Assembly: GCA_035353615.1 (NCBI GenBank)
Contig: DAOPZY010000017.1
Span: 1-64,000, forward strand
Source: CAXXOK01 sp035353615
GTDB taxonomy: Bacteria > Bacillota > Clostridia > Christensenellales > Aristaeellaceae
DNA: 64,000 nucleotides
Reading direction: 5' to 3'
The notes below the pieces were generated by a model. The model had not been told where the DNA came from. It saw only the letters and a list, made by a program, of their open reading frames with translations, and ran no database searches. Shown piece by piece: positions 52,993 through 62,249 of the stretch; position 1 is the first letter of the stretch; each line of letters opens with the position of its first letter. A program made the translations under genes and the position numbers.

Positions 52993-54354
52993 TTACAGTT
53001 CTTCGCCGTTGGTTTCCATAACGCGGCGATACCATTGGGCGCTATCCTTCGGGGTACGCTTGAGCGTTTCAAAATCCACATAAACCAACCCAAACCGCTC
53101 CCGATAGCCGGAGGCCCACTCGAAATTATCCATCAGCGACCATGAAAGGTAGCCGTACACATCCACGCCGTCCTCGGCGGCGCGGCGCAACGCGCGCAGG
53201 TAGCGGTGCAGGTAATCAATCCGGTTGGGATCGTGCACCTGCCCGTCCAGCGAAACCGCGTCGTGCGCGCTCATGCCGTTTTCCGTAATGAAAATGGGCT
53301 TCTGGTACCGTTCGTACAAAAAGCGCGGGCCCCAGTACAGCGCCTCGGGCGTAACGGCCCAACCGGCGGCGGTGCGGGGATGGCCCGCGGGCCAATCGAG
53401 CTTTTCAAAGCCGCCCTCGCCGTCGGCGCGGTAGCGGATGCCTTCGTAAATGTTATGGGCATAGTAATCCATTGGCTGGCCGATCATGGGCAGCGACTTT
53501 TCAAAGCCCTTGGGCAGGTACCGGCCATAATGGCTCAGCGCGTCCTCGGGATATTGGCCCAGCATCACCGGGTCGGCCCACCATGCGGCGCTCAGCGCCC
53601 ATTCCATGGGGGTCGGGTTTGGGTAGGAAAAATACGCCTGCCGGGCGGCCTCGATATCCTGCGCGGATTCGTTTGCGGGCAGGGCCACCATGCCGCAGCC
53701 CACAAAGCCGATGCGAACGCCGGGCACCAGTTCCCTGAGCTTGGTGGCGGCCAAGCCGTGCGCCAGGTGGATGTGATGGCTCATGGGGATGGTATCGTGC
53801 AGGGGCAACTGGTAACCGGGCGCCATACCGCCCTCGATGTTGCCGATGCCAATCGCGCATTGCGGCTCGTTAAAGGTGAAAAAATCCTTGACACGGTTAC
53901 CGTAGCGTTTGGCCACAAGCGTTGCGTAGGCTTCAAACCACCGCGGGGATTCCGGGTTAAGCCAACCGCCGCGGCGTTGCAGGGCGCTGGGCAAATCCCA
54001 ATGGTACAGCGTAACCAGCGGTTGAATCCCCTGCGCCAGCAGGCAATCAATCAGCTCGTCGTAAAAGCGCAGCCCGGCCTCGTTGGCGGGGCCTTCCCCC
54101 TCCGGCAGCACGCGCGCCCACGCGATGGAAAAGCGGTAATTCCGAACGCCAAGGCTCCCCATCAGCGCGACGTCCTCCCGCATGCGGTGGTAATGATCGC
54201 AGGCCACATCCCCGGTATGGCCGCCGTACACCTTGCCGGGCGTATGGCAAAAATCATCCCAAATGGAGCGGCCCTTGCCATCCTCAAAGGCGCCGCCCTC
54301 CACCTGATAGGACGCCGTGGCCGCGCCCCAGACAAACCCTCTGCGAAAACCCAT
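52993..54354 (-). CDS. Glycoside hydrolase family 1 beta-glucosidase
   Basis: Retaining enzyme of 453 residues, standard length. The acid/base is Glu163 in TFNEP, the nucleophile Glu358 in ITENGM; the N-terminal FVWGAATASYQVEG is the family signature. No phosphate-binding pocket motif typical of 6-phospho-glucosidases was obvious, so it likely splits unphosphorylated beta-glucosides or galactosides in the cytoplasm, which fits an ABC importer. ATG at 54354 with GGAGG seven bases upstream. It has its own promoter at 54418-54446. Confidence 0.93.
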   Translation of the reverse strand: MGFRRGFVWGAATASYQVEGGAFEDGKGRSIWDDFCHTPGKVYGGHTGDVACDHYHRMREDVALMGSLGVRNYRFSIAWARVLPEGEGPANEAGLRFYDELIDCLLAQGIQPLVTLYHWDLPSALQRRGGWLNPESPRWFEAYATLVAKRYGNRVKDFFTFNEPQCAIGIGNIEGGMAPGYQLPLHDTIPMSHHIHLAHGLAATKLRELVPGVRIGFVGCGMVALPANESAQDIEAARQAYFSYPNPTPMEWALSAAWWADPVMLGQYPEDALSHYGRYLPKGFEKSLPMIGQPMDYYAHNIYEGIRYRADGEGGFEKLDWPAGHPRTAAGWAVTPEALYWGPRFLYERYQKPIFITENGMSAHDAVSLDGQVHDPNRIDYLHRYLRALRRAAEDGVDVYGYLSWSLMDNFEWASGYRERFGLVYVDFETLKRTPKDSAQWYRRVMETNGEEL

Positions 54355-54417
54355 GCAGACCCCTCCATTCACCGCGCCCCGGTCAAATCCATACCGCGAA
54401 GGCGCGTACTGTGAACT

Positions 54418-54446
54418 ATGATATCGTTTCCGACCGGTTTTGACAA
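54418..54446 (-). promoter_or_regulatory. Promoter of the GH1 gene
   Basis: Minus strand TTGTCA and TATCAT with a 17-bp spacer, 64 bp upstream of the ATG. Confidence 0.6.
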
Positions 54447-54532
54447 CAGTCAGCGGCAAACATTTTTTCGGTCACAGGCGCTTGGGGGGGAGGGGCCTCA
54501 GGCTCCGCGCGCCTGTCAACGCGGAAAAACCT

Positions 54533-55447
54533 TCAGATCACAAACTGTTCCATGTAGCGGCGGCTGAGCCGCAGCGATTCCAGCACACGCTCGCGCGAGC
54601 CTTCAAACGCCCTGTCCTCCACCTCCACGCACACATAGCCGTTGTAGCCAATATCCGTAAGCGCGGAAATGTAACGCCCCCAGTCCACATCGCCCAGCCC
54701 GGGCAGCTTGGGGCTCATGTATTCCAACGGGTAGGCCGTGATCCCCACCTGCTGAAGCTTATCCGCATACAGCTTGATATCCTTGCAGTGAACGTGAAAA
54801 ACTCGGTCGCTGAAATCATACAGCGGCTTGATGGGATCGATCATCTGCCAGATAAAATGGGAAGGATCGTAATTGATGCCGAGGTTTTGGGAGGGCAGAA
54901 TTTCAAACACCTTGCGCCAGTTGGCGGGCGAGGTCATCAGATTCTGCCCGCCGGGCCACTGGTTACGATCAAACAGCATGGGGCAGTTTTCAATGGCGAT
55001 CCTTACGCCCCGCGCTTCCGCATAGGCCAGAATCGGCGGCCAGATTGCCCGCACCTGTTCCAGATTTTCTTCCACCGTCCGGTATTGGTCGCGGCCGATA
55101 AACGTGGTCACCAGATTTACGCCAAGCTTGGCGCTGGCGGCAATCACTTTTTTCAGGTGCTCCGCCGCGGCGGCGCCTCGTGCCCCGTCGCTGTCCAGCA
55201 CATTGGGATAATAAGCCAGCGCGCTGATTTCCACGCCCTGTTTGCGGCAATAATCCCGGATGTATGCGGCCTTCGCGTCGTCCAGGGCGTCCACGTCAAT
55301 GTGGCTTACGCCGGCATAACGGCGTTCCGCCTTGCCGGCTGGCCAGCAAGCCACCTCCACACAGCGGTAGCCCATGGAAGCGGCGGTATCAATCATTTCT
55401 TCAAAAGTCCAACCTTCCAGAATGGCGCTTACAAACCCCAGCTTCAT
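54533..55447 (-). CDS. Sugar phosphate isomerase/epimerase-like TIM-barrel protein (AP-endonuclease-2 family)
   Basis: Xylose-isomerase-like barrel of 304 residues. Metal ligands are suggested by IENCPM near 161, NYDPSHF near 198, HVHCKD near 223 and VEVED near 263, the standard four-site pattern. Relatives include inosose dehydratase IolE, hydroxypyruvate and tagatose epimerases, so the reaction cannot be named. The ATG at 55447 follows AAGGGG; the open frame extends 18 codons without support. It lies 121 bp after the LacI regulator on the same strand. Confidence 0.85.
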   Translation of the reverse strand: MKLGFVSAILEGWTFEEMIDTAASMGYRCVEVACWPAGKAERRYAGVSHIDVDALDDAKAAYIRDYCRKQGVEISALAYYPNVLDSDGARGAAAAEHLKKVIAASAKLGVNLVTTFIGRDQYRTVEENLEQVRAIWPPILAYAEARGVRIAIENCPMLFDRNQWPGGQNLMTSPANWRKVFEILPSQNLGINYDPSHFIWQMIDPIKPLYDFSDRVFHVHCKDIKLYADKLQQVGITAYPLEYMSPKLPGLGDVDWGRYISALTDIGYNGYVCVEVEDRAFEGSRERVLESLRLSRRYMEQFVI

Positions 55448-55567
55448 CGAAAAACACCCCTTCAAACAGCCGATGGCATCCAAGCCTTCCCGGCCCTGCA
55501 CTGTGGAACACTCGCTTTCGCCGCCGGGCTTCCCGGCCGGCGGGCAGTCCCATGCGACGCGGAACCG

Positions 55568-56566
55568 CTAAATAGAATCCCGGAGCACCAGCTCAGTTTT
55601 CAAAAGCACGTGCCGCGGTTCCCCGGTCGGGTTCTGCATCCGGTCCGCGAGCATCTCGCAGGCCATGTACCCCAGTTGAAACTGCGGCATGTTAACCGCC
55701 GTTACGCTGGGATGGCTTACCATGGAAATGTAGGTGTTGTCAAAACCGATCAGCGAGCAATCCTCCGGGATTTTCACCCCTTCGGTATTGGCGGCTTTCA
55801 CAACGGCCGCGGCGAACATATCGCTCGTCGCCAAAATCGCGTCCGGTTTTTCCTGCGTGGTCAGCAGTTGGCGCGCCACGGCAAAGGAGCTGTCAAAGCC
55901 CATTTCCGTCACCTTAAACACCAGCGTCGGGTCCACGGCGATGCCGGCTTCCAAAAGCGCCTCGGCATAGCCGCGGTAGCGCTGTCGGGCATACTTGAAT
56001 TTATCCGGCCCGTTAATGAGGGCAACCCGCTTCCTTCCCCGCTGTAAAAGCGTGCCCACGGCGTTTTTAGCGGCGGAAAAATCGTCCACGCTCACGTAGG
56101 GCAGCGGGCTTCTTTCATTATATTCCGCGCACTGCACCACGGGAGCGACGCTGTCGATGGCGTTCAGCGCGGCCTCGTTGTTTACGGGGGATAGCAAAAT
56201 GCAGCCGCCCGCGTTGATGGTGTGCAAAAGATCGGTTAATCGCTTGGCGTGCTCGTCTAAGTTCGTTTCGGCAAACACGAGCGTTTCCAATCCCCGGTTT
56301 TTAGCCGACACCTGAATGCCCTTTACGATTTTGGCGTAAAACGGGTTATCCAAATTGGGCAAAACCACCACGATCAGCCCTTTCCGATCCGGTACGACCG
56401 GCTCGGGCCGCAGGTAACCCAACGACTCCATGGCGGCGCTCACGCGCTCCACCGTGGAGGACCGCACGTTGCCTTTATCGTTGAGCACGCGGGATACCGT
56501 GGCGATCGACACGCCCGCGCGCGCGGCTACCTCGGTAACGGTTGGCTCCGCGCTTTTTTTCTTCAT
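55568..56566 (-). CDS. LacI-family transcriptional regulator
   Basis: Repressor of 332 residues. The N-terminal helix-turn-helix TVTEVAARAGVSIATVSRVL (residues 8-27) and hinge are typical, followed by a periplasmic-binding-type effector domain. It is divergent from the second sugar importer, and a long palindrome lies between the two promoters, so it most likely controls this locus, including itself. ATG at 56566; GGAGG is 12 bases upstream, slightly far. Confidence 0.92.
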   Translation of the reverse strand: MKKKSAEPTVTEVAARAGVSIATVSRVLNDKGNVRSSTVERVSAAMESLGYLRPEPVVPDRKGLIVVVLPNLDNPFYAKIVKGIQVSAKNRGLETLVFAETNLDEHAKRLTDLLHTINAGGCILLSPVNNEAALNAIDSVAPVVQCAEYNERSPLPYVSVDDFSAAKNAVGTLLQRGRKRVALINGPDKFKYARQRYRGYAEALLEAGIAVDPTLVFKVTEMGFDSSFAVARQLLTTQEKPDAILATSDMFAAAVVKAANTEGVKIPEDCSLIGFDNTYISMVSHPSVTAVNMPQFQLGYMACEMLADRMQNPTGEPRHVLLKTELVLRDSI

Positions 56567-56616
56567 TGAATGGTTGCGCCTCCCTCCGAACATGGGAAAT
56601 GGCTGATCCTGTGCAG

Positions 56617-56646
56617 ATTATAGCACAGCTGTCCGCATAATGTAAA
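56617..56646 (-). promoter_or_regulatory. Promoter of the LacI regulator gene
   Basis: Minus strand TTTACA (56641-56646) and TATAAT (56617-56622) with an 18-bp spacer, 51 bp upstream of the start. Confidence 0.75.
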
Positions 56647-56657
56647 GAATGTATTGA

Positions 56658-56678
56658 TAAATGTAACGTTTACATTTA
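56658..56678. promoter_or_regulatory. Probable LacI-family operator
   Basis: Perfect 9-bp arms TAAATGTAA and TTACATTTA flank a CGT centre. It is immediately upstream of the lacI -35 and between the divergent promoters. A second TAACGTTT lies 13 bp further on (56677-56684). Confidence 0.75.
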
Positions 56679-56772
56679 ACGTTTCACCCAACAATCCTGT
56701 TTTTGGTTGTATCATAATGTATACAGCGCATCCCACGCAAAATGAAAACTTATGAAAACATCCAGCTTCTCG

Positions 56773-56801
56773 TTGACAGATGTAAAACTGTATGTTATTC
56801 T
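56773..56801 (+). promoter_or_regulatory. Promoter of the second sugar importer
   Basis: TTGACA and TATTCT with a 17-bp spacer, with a GATGTAAAACTG half-site in the spacer; the 5' leader is about 120 nt. Confidence 0.8.
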
Positions 56802-56925
56802 TTGGACAAGCAAAAGGAACAGGAATACGGCGGGGTACCATGCGGTTTCCCTGTTCTTGAAGCGCCATCGCCTCCCGCACCGTGCGGGGGAGCAATAACA
56901 GCATTATGAAACGGAGGCATTCATC

Positions 56926-57867
56926 ATGAAAAAGATTCTGGCCGTCGTCCTCGCGCTGACGCTCTGCCTGAGCCTGTTCACGCTCACCGCGTCCGCCGAA
57001 ACCGCGAAGTTCAAGATCGGCATCCTCGCGCCGGCCGTAACCCATGGCTGGGTCGCGGGCGTGGCGTACAACGCGGAAGCCCGCTGCAAGGAGCTGGCGG
57101 ATACCGTGGAGTACAAGCTCTACACCTCCAACAACGCTGAAGAAATGACCACCCAGCTGGACGACCTCAAAACTTGGGGCGCTCAGGCCATCGTCGCCTT
57201 CCCGCAGTGGGACGGCATGGAAGTCCCCATTCAGGCCGCCATTGACGAAGGCATCACGGTTGTCAATTTCGACATCAAGATCGACGCCACCGGCATCTAC
57301 CTGGTAACCGGCGACAACGAGAGCATGGGCGTGGAAAGCGCCAAGTACATCGTGAGCAAAATCGGCACCACCGGCACCGTAGTCGCCCTGCCCGTGCCGA
57401 CCAGCGGTTCCGTTTCCGAACTGCGCATGAAGGGCTTCACCGACACCATGAAGGAAATCGCGCCCGACATGAAGATCGTGGAATACGCCACCAAGTTCAC
57501 CCGTGAAGACGGCCTGAAAGATTTCACCGACATTCTGGCTGCCAACCCGCAGATCGACGCCGTGTACAGCCTTGACGACGAAACCTCCATCGGCGCCTTG
57601 CAGGCGATTTCCGACGCGGGCCGCACGGATATCAAAGTAATCACCGGCGGCGGCGGCATGCAGGAGTACTTCAAGATGATGCCCGAAAATAAGGACATCT
57701 GGATCTGCTCCGCGCTGTACAGCCCGATGATGGTGCGCGATGCCGTGGACGTAGCCGTGAGCGTGCTCAAGGGCGAAACCGTGGACGCCGTCAAGGTGAT
57801 CCCGACCACGATTGTGGACCGCGACAACTGCGACCAGTACATCGACCCCAACAACACCGTATACTAA
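56926..57867 (+). CDS. Sugar ABC transporter substrate-binding protein, RbsB type
   Basis: Binding protein of 313 residues with a signal peptide (KKILAVVLALTLCLSLFTLT, then ASAE) and a type I periplasmic fold. The cysteine in the signal core is not in a lipobox, so as in the first importer lipidation is not indicated. It captures a sugar, polyol or related compound; the GGGGMQEYFKMMP segment and hinge are family-like but do not reveal the ligand. GGAGG precedes the ATG. Next is a 351-bp gap with strong hairpins before the ATPase gene. Confidence 0.88.
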   Translation: MKKILAVVLALTLCLSLFTLTASAETAKFKIGILAPAVTHGWVAGVAYNAEARCKELADTVEYKLYTSNNAEEMTTQLDDLKTWGAQAIVAFPQWDGMEVPIQAAIDEGITVVNFDIKIDATGIYLVTGDNESMGVESAKYIVSKIGTTGTVVALPVPTSGSVSELRMKGFTDTMKEIAPDMKIVEYATKFTREDGLKDFTDILAANPQIDAVYSLDDETSIGALQAISDAGRTDIKVITGGGGMQEYFKMMPENKDIWICSALYSPMMVRDAVDVAVSVLKGETVDAVKVIPTTIVDRDNCDQYIDPNNTVY

Positions 57868-57885
57868 CGGATCCGCGGACATAGC

Positions 57886-57948
57886 CTCCACCCCGCAAAG
57901 CGCGGGCGTACGCCAATGCGGCGGCACGCCCGCGCCGTGGGGAGGCGC
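57886..57948 (+). terminator. Large intra-operon hairpin after the binding-protein gene
   Basis: Arms GCGCGGGCGT / ACGCCCGCGC, extended by GCCTCCAC ... GTGGGGAGGC outside, form a long GC-rich stem. No T-tract follows, so it more likely stabilises the upstream message or attenuates. Confidence 0.5.
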
Positions 57949-58109
57949 TCCCGATGGCAGGCGCGCCGCGCAGTAACGCGGCGCACCGGCCGCGTTGTTT
58001 TGTTCCGCCTTATGCCCATCGCAGCCGCCATGCCATACGCCGCGCTGCTCAGGTAAAGGTCGGCGCAAAATATCCAAACGGTGGAACCGCCGAAAAAGCG
58101 CGGCGCGCC

Positions 58110-58155
58110 GCGCAAGGGTCGGAACACTGTACGCGCAGCGTTCCGACCCTTGCGC
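58110..58155. repeat. Perfect 16-bp inverted repeat before the ATPase gene
   Basis: GCGCAAGGGTCGGAAC (58110-58125) and GTTCCGACCCTTGCGC (58140-58155) with a 14-nt loop, 64 bp upstream of the ATPase start. Confidence 0.75.
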
Positions 58156-58218
58156 GCCGGTCTTTGAAAACCACGGTTTGCCCCGACCCAACAGAACCGA
58201 AACGGATGTGAGCCACGC

Positions 58219-59697
58219 ATGAAGCTGGAAATGCAGGGAATTTGCAAAGCCTTTGGCACAAACCGCGTATTGAAATCCGTTGATTTTCATCTGGACGGCG
58301 GTGAAATCTGCGCGCTGCTGGGCGAAAACGGCGCGGGCAAATCCACGCTGATGAACATTCTGGGGGGCGTATTGCCCGCGGACGAGGGTACGATTGCGCT
58401 GGACGGAACGCCGCAGGTTTTCGCCAACCCAACCCAGTCGCTCAACGCCGGCATCGCCTTTATCCATCAGGAACTGAACCTGATTAACGACCTGCCGATT
58501 TATGAAAACATGTTTATCGGCCGCGAGCTGAAAAAGCCGAGCGGTTTTTTGGACCACGCGCGCATGATTGCCGAAACGCGCGCGGTGTTCGACCGGATGG
58601 GCCTGACCATCGACCCCCGCGCCATGGTGAGCGATCTGGACGCGAGCTACAAGCAGATTGTGGAAATCAGCCGCGCGCTTTTAATGAAAGCGCGGCTGAT
58701 TATCATGGACGAGCCCACCACCTCGCTGACCGATCCGGAAATCGAGCGCGTATTTGCGATGCTGCGCACCCTTCGGGAACAGGAGGTGGGCATTGTGTTC
58801 ATCTCGCACAAGTTGCGCGAGGTGATGGCGATTTGCGACCGCTACGCCGTGCTGCGCGATGGGGTGATGGTGGCGCAGGGCAGGGTAGCGGATACCAACG
58901 TGAACGAGCTTGCGCGTTTTATGGTGGGGCACGATGTGCGCACCGGCACAGCGGCCCGGGCCTGCACCCGGGGCGAAGAACGGCTGAAGCTGACCAACCT
59001 CACGCTGGAACCCAGCTTCCGGGGCGTGAACCTTACAGCCTACGCGGGGGAAGTGCTGGGCGTCACAGGCTTGCTGGGCGATGGCCGCAGCGAGCTGTTT
59101 CGCACGGTTTTTGGCGCGGAGCCGGGCTATGAGGGCGAAATCCGCGTGATGGGCAAACCGGTCAAAATGAGATCAACCCGGCAGGCCGTGGCTCTCGGGA
59201 TTGGCTATGTGCCCCGCAACCGCAAGGAAAACGGGATTGTGAAGGATATGAACATCCTGGAAAACGGCTCCATTGTCACCTGGCCCCAACTGACCCGGCA
59301 CGGTTTTCTGAACCACCGCCGCCAGCGGGCGCAGTTTGACGCGCAGCGCAAGGCGCTCAGCATCAAGCTGGACCGCACGGAGGATCTGATTACCAGCCTC
59401 TCCGGCGGCAACCAGCAAAAAGTGGTGCTGGCCAAGTGGCTCAGCGCCAACCCCAGCGTGCTGATTCTGGACAACCCCACCCAAGGCGTGGATGTGGGCG
59501 CGAAGGAAGAAATTTACGATATTATCAAAACGCTTGCCGATCACGGCGTGGCGGTGATCGTGCTCAGCAGCGAGGCTCAGGAAATGATCCGCGTATGCGA
59601 CCGCGCGCTTGTCATGTACCACGGAGCCGTGCGCGACGAGGTGAGCGGCGAGCGTATGACCGAGCATGAAATGATGCGCCTGGCAACCGGCGCCTGA
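58219..59697 (+). CDS. Sugar ABC transporter ATP-binding protein, RbsA type
   Basis: Double-domain ATPase of 492 residues. Domain 1 has GENGAGKST near 36-44 and MDEPTTSL near 163; domain 2 has the degenerate GLLGDGRSE near 286 and LSGGNQQK near 394. This pattern is typical of RbsA and other carbohydrate importers of the CUT2 class. Its ribosome-binding site (GGATGTGAG) is weak. It works with the RbsB-type protein upstream and the permease downstream. Confidence 0.93.
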   Translation: MKLEMQGICKAFGTNRVLKSVDFHLDGGEICALLGENGAGKSTLMNILGGVLPADEGTIALDGTPQVFANPTQSLNAGIAFIHQELNLINDLPIYENMFIGRELKKPSGFLDHARMIAETRAVFDRMGLTIDPRAMVSDLDASYKQIVEISRALLMKARLIIMDEPTTSLTDPEIERVFAMLRTLREQEVGIVFISHKLREVMAICDRYAVLRDGVMVAQGRVADTNVNELARFMVGHDVRTGTAARACTRGEERLKLTNLTLEPSFRGVNLTAYAGEVLGVTGLLGDGRSELFRTVFGAEPGYEGEIRVMGKPVKMRSTRQAVALGIGYVPRNRKENGIVKDMNILENGSIVTWPQLTRHGFLNHRRQRAQFDAQRKALSIKLDRTEDLITSLSGGNQQKVVLAKWLSANPSVLILDNPTQGVDVGAKEEIYDIIKTLADHGVAVIVLSSEAQEMIRVCDRALVMYHGAVRDEVSGERMTEHEMMRLATGA

Positions 59698-59818
59698 GGC
59701 AACCGGCGCGCCCGAAAACGCGCGGCCTGCCCGGCGCAAGCGGCCAACCGACCCCAATACGGTTGCAAACGCCGCGGCGGCAAAGGCGCAAAGCCAATCA
59801 CGAAGGGAGCATAACCCT

Positions 59819-60859
59819 ATGGAACAAACCCGGAAGCAGCGGAATATTCTTGGTTGGCTGGGGCACAGCTGGAAAACCAAACCCCTCTTTTCCACGGCGT
59901 GCGCGCTGTTGGTCATGGTCGTTTTGCAAACCCTCGCGCTCGGCTTTCAGTACGCCGGCGTTGGCGAATGGTTTGCCGCGTGGGGAAAAAACTGGATCAA
60001 CATCCTGCGCAACAACGCCGGCGTAGGCATCATTGCGCTGGGCATGACGTTTGTCATCATTTCCGGCGGCATTGATTTGGCAGTCGGCTCCACGCTGGTC
60101 GCCATCGGCGCGGTCATCATTGTGCTGATCGACGGCAACGCGACCGGCGTGCTCGCTTCGCTTGGCATCACAGGCCCGTTTGCCTATATACTCGCCATTG
60201 CGGCGGGCATTCTGGTGGGCGTGCTGCTGGGCGAATGCTCGGGCGCGCTGATTGCCCACCGGGGCATGCCGCCATTCATCGCCACGTTGGGTATGATGAA
60301 AATCGCGCGCAGCGTAACCCAGCAGTTTATGCAATCCTCCTCCCCCACGGTGCCCAAGTCGTTTTTAGCCATCGCCAACACCCGCATCGGTGGGGAAATC
60401 ATCCTGCCCATTATCTACTGGTTGGTGCTGGCGGTGGTTCTTCATATCGTCAGCAAGCATACCGCCTTTGGGCGGCAGGTGTTCGCGGTCGGCTCCAGCG
60501 AGCGCACCAGCAAGCTGTCCGGCGTGAATGTGAAAAAGGTGAAACGCCGCGTCTACGTGCTCATGGGCGCACTGGTCGCCGTTACAGCCGTGATCCAGAT
60601 CGCGCGCATCGGCAGCATGGACTACGCCAACGCGGGCAGCGGGTACGAGATGGACGCCATCGCGGCGGTCATTATCGGCGGCACCAGTATGAGCGGCGGT
60701 CGCGGCTCCATCTGGGGCACGGTGCTGGGCATGCTGATCCTCGCGGTCATGAACAACCTGCTCAATCTAATGGGCGTACCGCCCTTTTTACGGGAAGCGT
60801 TCAAAGGCGTGATCGTGATTGCCGCTGTTCTGCTGCAAAAACAGGATAGCGTCAACTGA
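59819..60859 (+). CDS. Sugar ABC transporter permease, RbsC type
   Basis: Membrane subunit of 346 residues with about eight to ten helices, containing the BPD_transp_2 stretch IISGGIDLAVGSTLVAIGA near 79-97 and GRQVFAVGSSERTSKLSGVN near 219-238. GGGAG lies upstream of the ATG. It is 121 bp after the ATPase; that gap contains no promoter that I can see. It completes the importer. Confidence 0.93.
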   Translation: MEQTRKQRNILGWLGHSWKTKPLFSTACALLVMVVLQTLALGFQYAGVGEWFAAWGKNWINILRNNAGVGIIALGMTFVIISGGIDLAVGSTLVAIGAVIIVLIDGNATGVLASLGITGPFAYILAIAAGILVGVLLGECSGALIAHRGMPPFIATLGMMKIARSVTQQFMQSSSPTVPKSFLAIANTRIGGEIILPIIYWLVLAVVLHIVSKHTAFGRQVFAVGSSERTSKLSGVNVKKVKRRVYVLMGALVAVTAVIQIARIGSMDYANAGSGYEMDAIAAVIIGGTSMSGGRGSIWGTVLGMLILAVMNNLLNLMGVPPFLREAFKGVIVIAAVLLQKQDSVN

Positions 60860-61046
60860 CCGGGCATGTTCCACAGGGGTAGGCGCAGGCCCATTCGCAT
60901 TGCCAGCCCGCAGGGGCTTATTCCGCACCCATTATAAGCAGGCTTTGGCTTTATATGGGCAACGGTTCCCTTGATAACGCGCGCCGAACGGGCCTTATCA
61001 CCACAACCCGCAAAGCGCGCGCTTCCCAGACAAGGAGGTTATTGTT

Positions 61047-62084
61047 ATGCTGAATGTCGGTATCATCGGTTGCGGCAAAATCGCGCAGGTGCGGCATCTG
61101 CCCGAATACGCGACCCGTGCGGACGTTAAGATTACGGCGCTGTTTGACCTCAACCCGGAACGCGCCCGGACGCTTGCCGCCCAATATGGCGCAAAGGCTT
61201 ACTCGACCTACGAAGCTTTGCTGCAAGCCCAGGATGTGGACGCGGTCAGCGTTTGCACCGCGAACGACGCGCATGCCGATATCACCTGCGCGGCTTTGGC
61301 CGCCGGCAAGCATGTGCTGTGCGAAAAACCCATGGCTACCACCCTTGCGGATTGCGAGCGGATGGTGGTTGCCGCGCGCCAATCCGGAAAAACGCTGATG
61401 ATTGGCCAAAACCAGCGGTTGGCCGGCGCGCACGCCAAGGCAAGGGAGCTGATTCGATCCGGCGCGATTGGCACGCCGCTCACCTTCCGCACCAGTTTCC
61501 GCCACGGCGGGCCGGAAACCTGGTCCATCGACCCCGGCGCGAACACCTGGTTTTTTGACAAAAAACGCGCGGCCATGGGCGCCATGGCCGATCTGGGCAT
61601 CCATAAAACCGACCTGATCCAGTACCTGCTGGGGCAAACGGTCGTGGAAACCCGCGCGACGCTGACCACGCTGGATAAGCGCCTTGCCGACGGAAGCCTC
61701 ATCGGCGTGGACGATAACGCCATCTGCATTTTTACCATGAGCGGCGGGGCGATCGGCACCATGACGGCCTCGTGGACGGATTACGGCTCGGAGGATAACG
61801 CGACGGTGATCTTTGGCACACAGGGCGTGCTGCGCATCTACGAGGACCGCGCGCACGCGCTGGTGCTGGAGCATCGGGGCGGGGCGACGGAAACCTTTGA
61901 CGTGGACGAGATTCAAACCAACGAACATCAGACGCGTTCCGGCGTGATCGACCTGTTTGTGAAGGCCGTAACCAACCCGGCCACGGAAGGCATCACCGGG
62001 GAAAGCGTGCTGACCGCCATGCGCGCGGTGTTTGGCAGCATCGAAAGCTCCGAAACCGGCAAAGCGGTACGGGTGAACGGATAA
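61047..62084 (+). CDS. Gfo/Idh/MocA family NAD(P)-dependent oxidoreductase 1
   Basis: Dehydrogenase of 345 residues. The Rossmann domain begins GIIGCGKIA (residues 5-13), the family motif CEKPMA lies near 94-99, and the C-terminal domain has DLGIHKTDLIQYL with a likely catalytic His near 188. Members oxidise hydroxyls of sugars and inositols, or ketosugars in reverse. GGAGG precedes the ATG. Together with the downstream barrel protein and second dehydrogenase it follows the importer, so it likely acts on the imported compound. Substrate unknown. Confidence 0.92.
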   Translation: MLNVGIIGCGKIAQVRHLPEYATRADVKITALFDLNPERARTLAAQYGAKAYSTYEALLQAQDVDAVSVCTANDAHADITCAALAAGKHVLCEKPMATTLADCERMVVAARQSGKTLMIGQNQRLAGAHAKARELIRSGAIGTPLTFRTSFRHGGPETWSIDPGANTWFFDKKRAAMGAMADLGIHKTDLIQYLLGQTVVETRATLTTLDKRLADGSLIGVDDNAICIFTMSGGAIGTMTASWTDYGSEDNATVIFGTQGVLRIYEDRAHALVLEHRGGATETFDVDEIQTNEHQTRSGVIDLFVKAVTNPATEGITGESVLTAMRAVFGSIESSETGKAVRVNG

Positions 62085-62249
62085 AACGCGACGGTGGACG
62101 CGGCGCGCACGGCGACCTGTGCAAACCGTGCCCGCCGTTATCCATGGCTGTTTAGGGATGTGCGCCCGTAAAACCAAAAAGGCCGGCGCGCATGCCCCTC
62201 CGCCGCTGCGGGGCGGCGGCACAGCAAAGTTGAATGGGAGGAATGAAAG

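Noticed and set aside
54440..56047. 535-codon plus-strand frame
   Set aside because: Antisense to the barrel and LacI genes; no supported start.
56658..56678. Catabolite-responsive (cre) site
   Set aside because: The palindrome has an odd-length centre and longer arms than a cre box; a specific LacI-family operator is the simpler reading.
56563..58557. 664-codon minus-strand frame
   Set aside because: Antisense to the RbsB-type gene and crosses the operator, promoter and hairpin regions.
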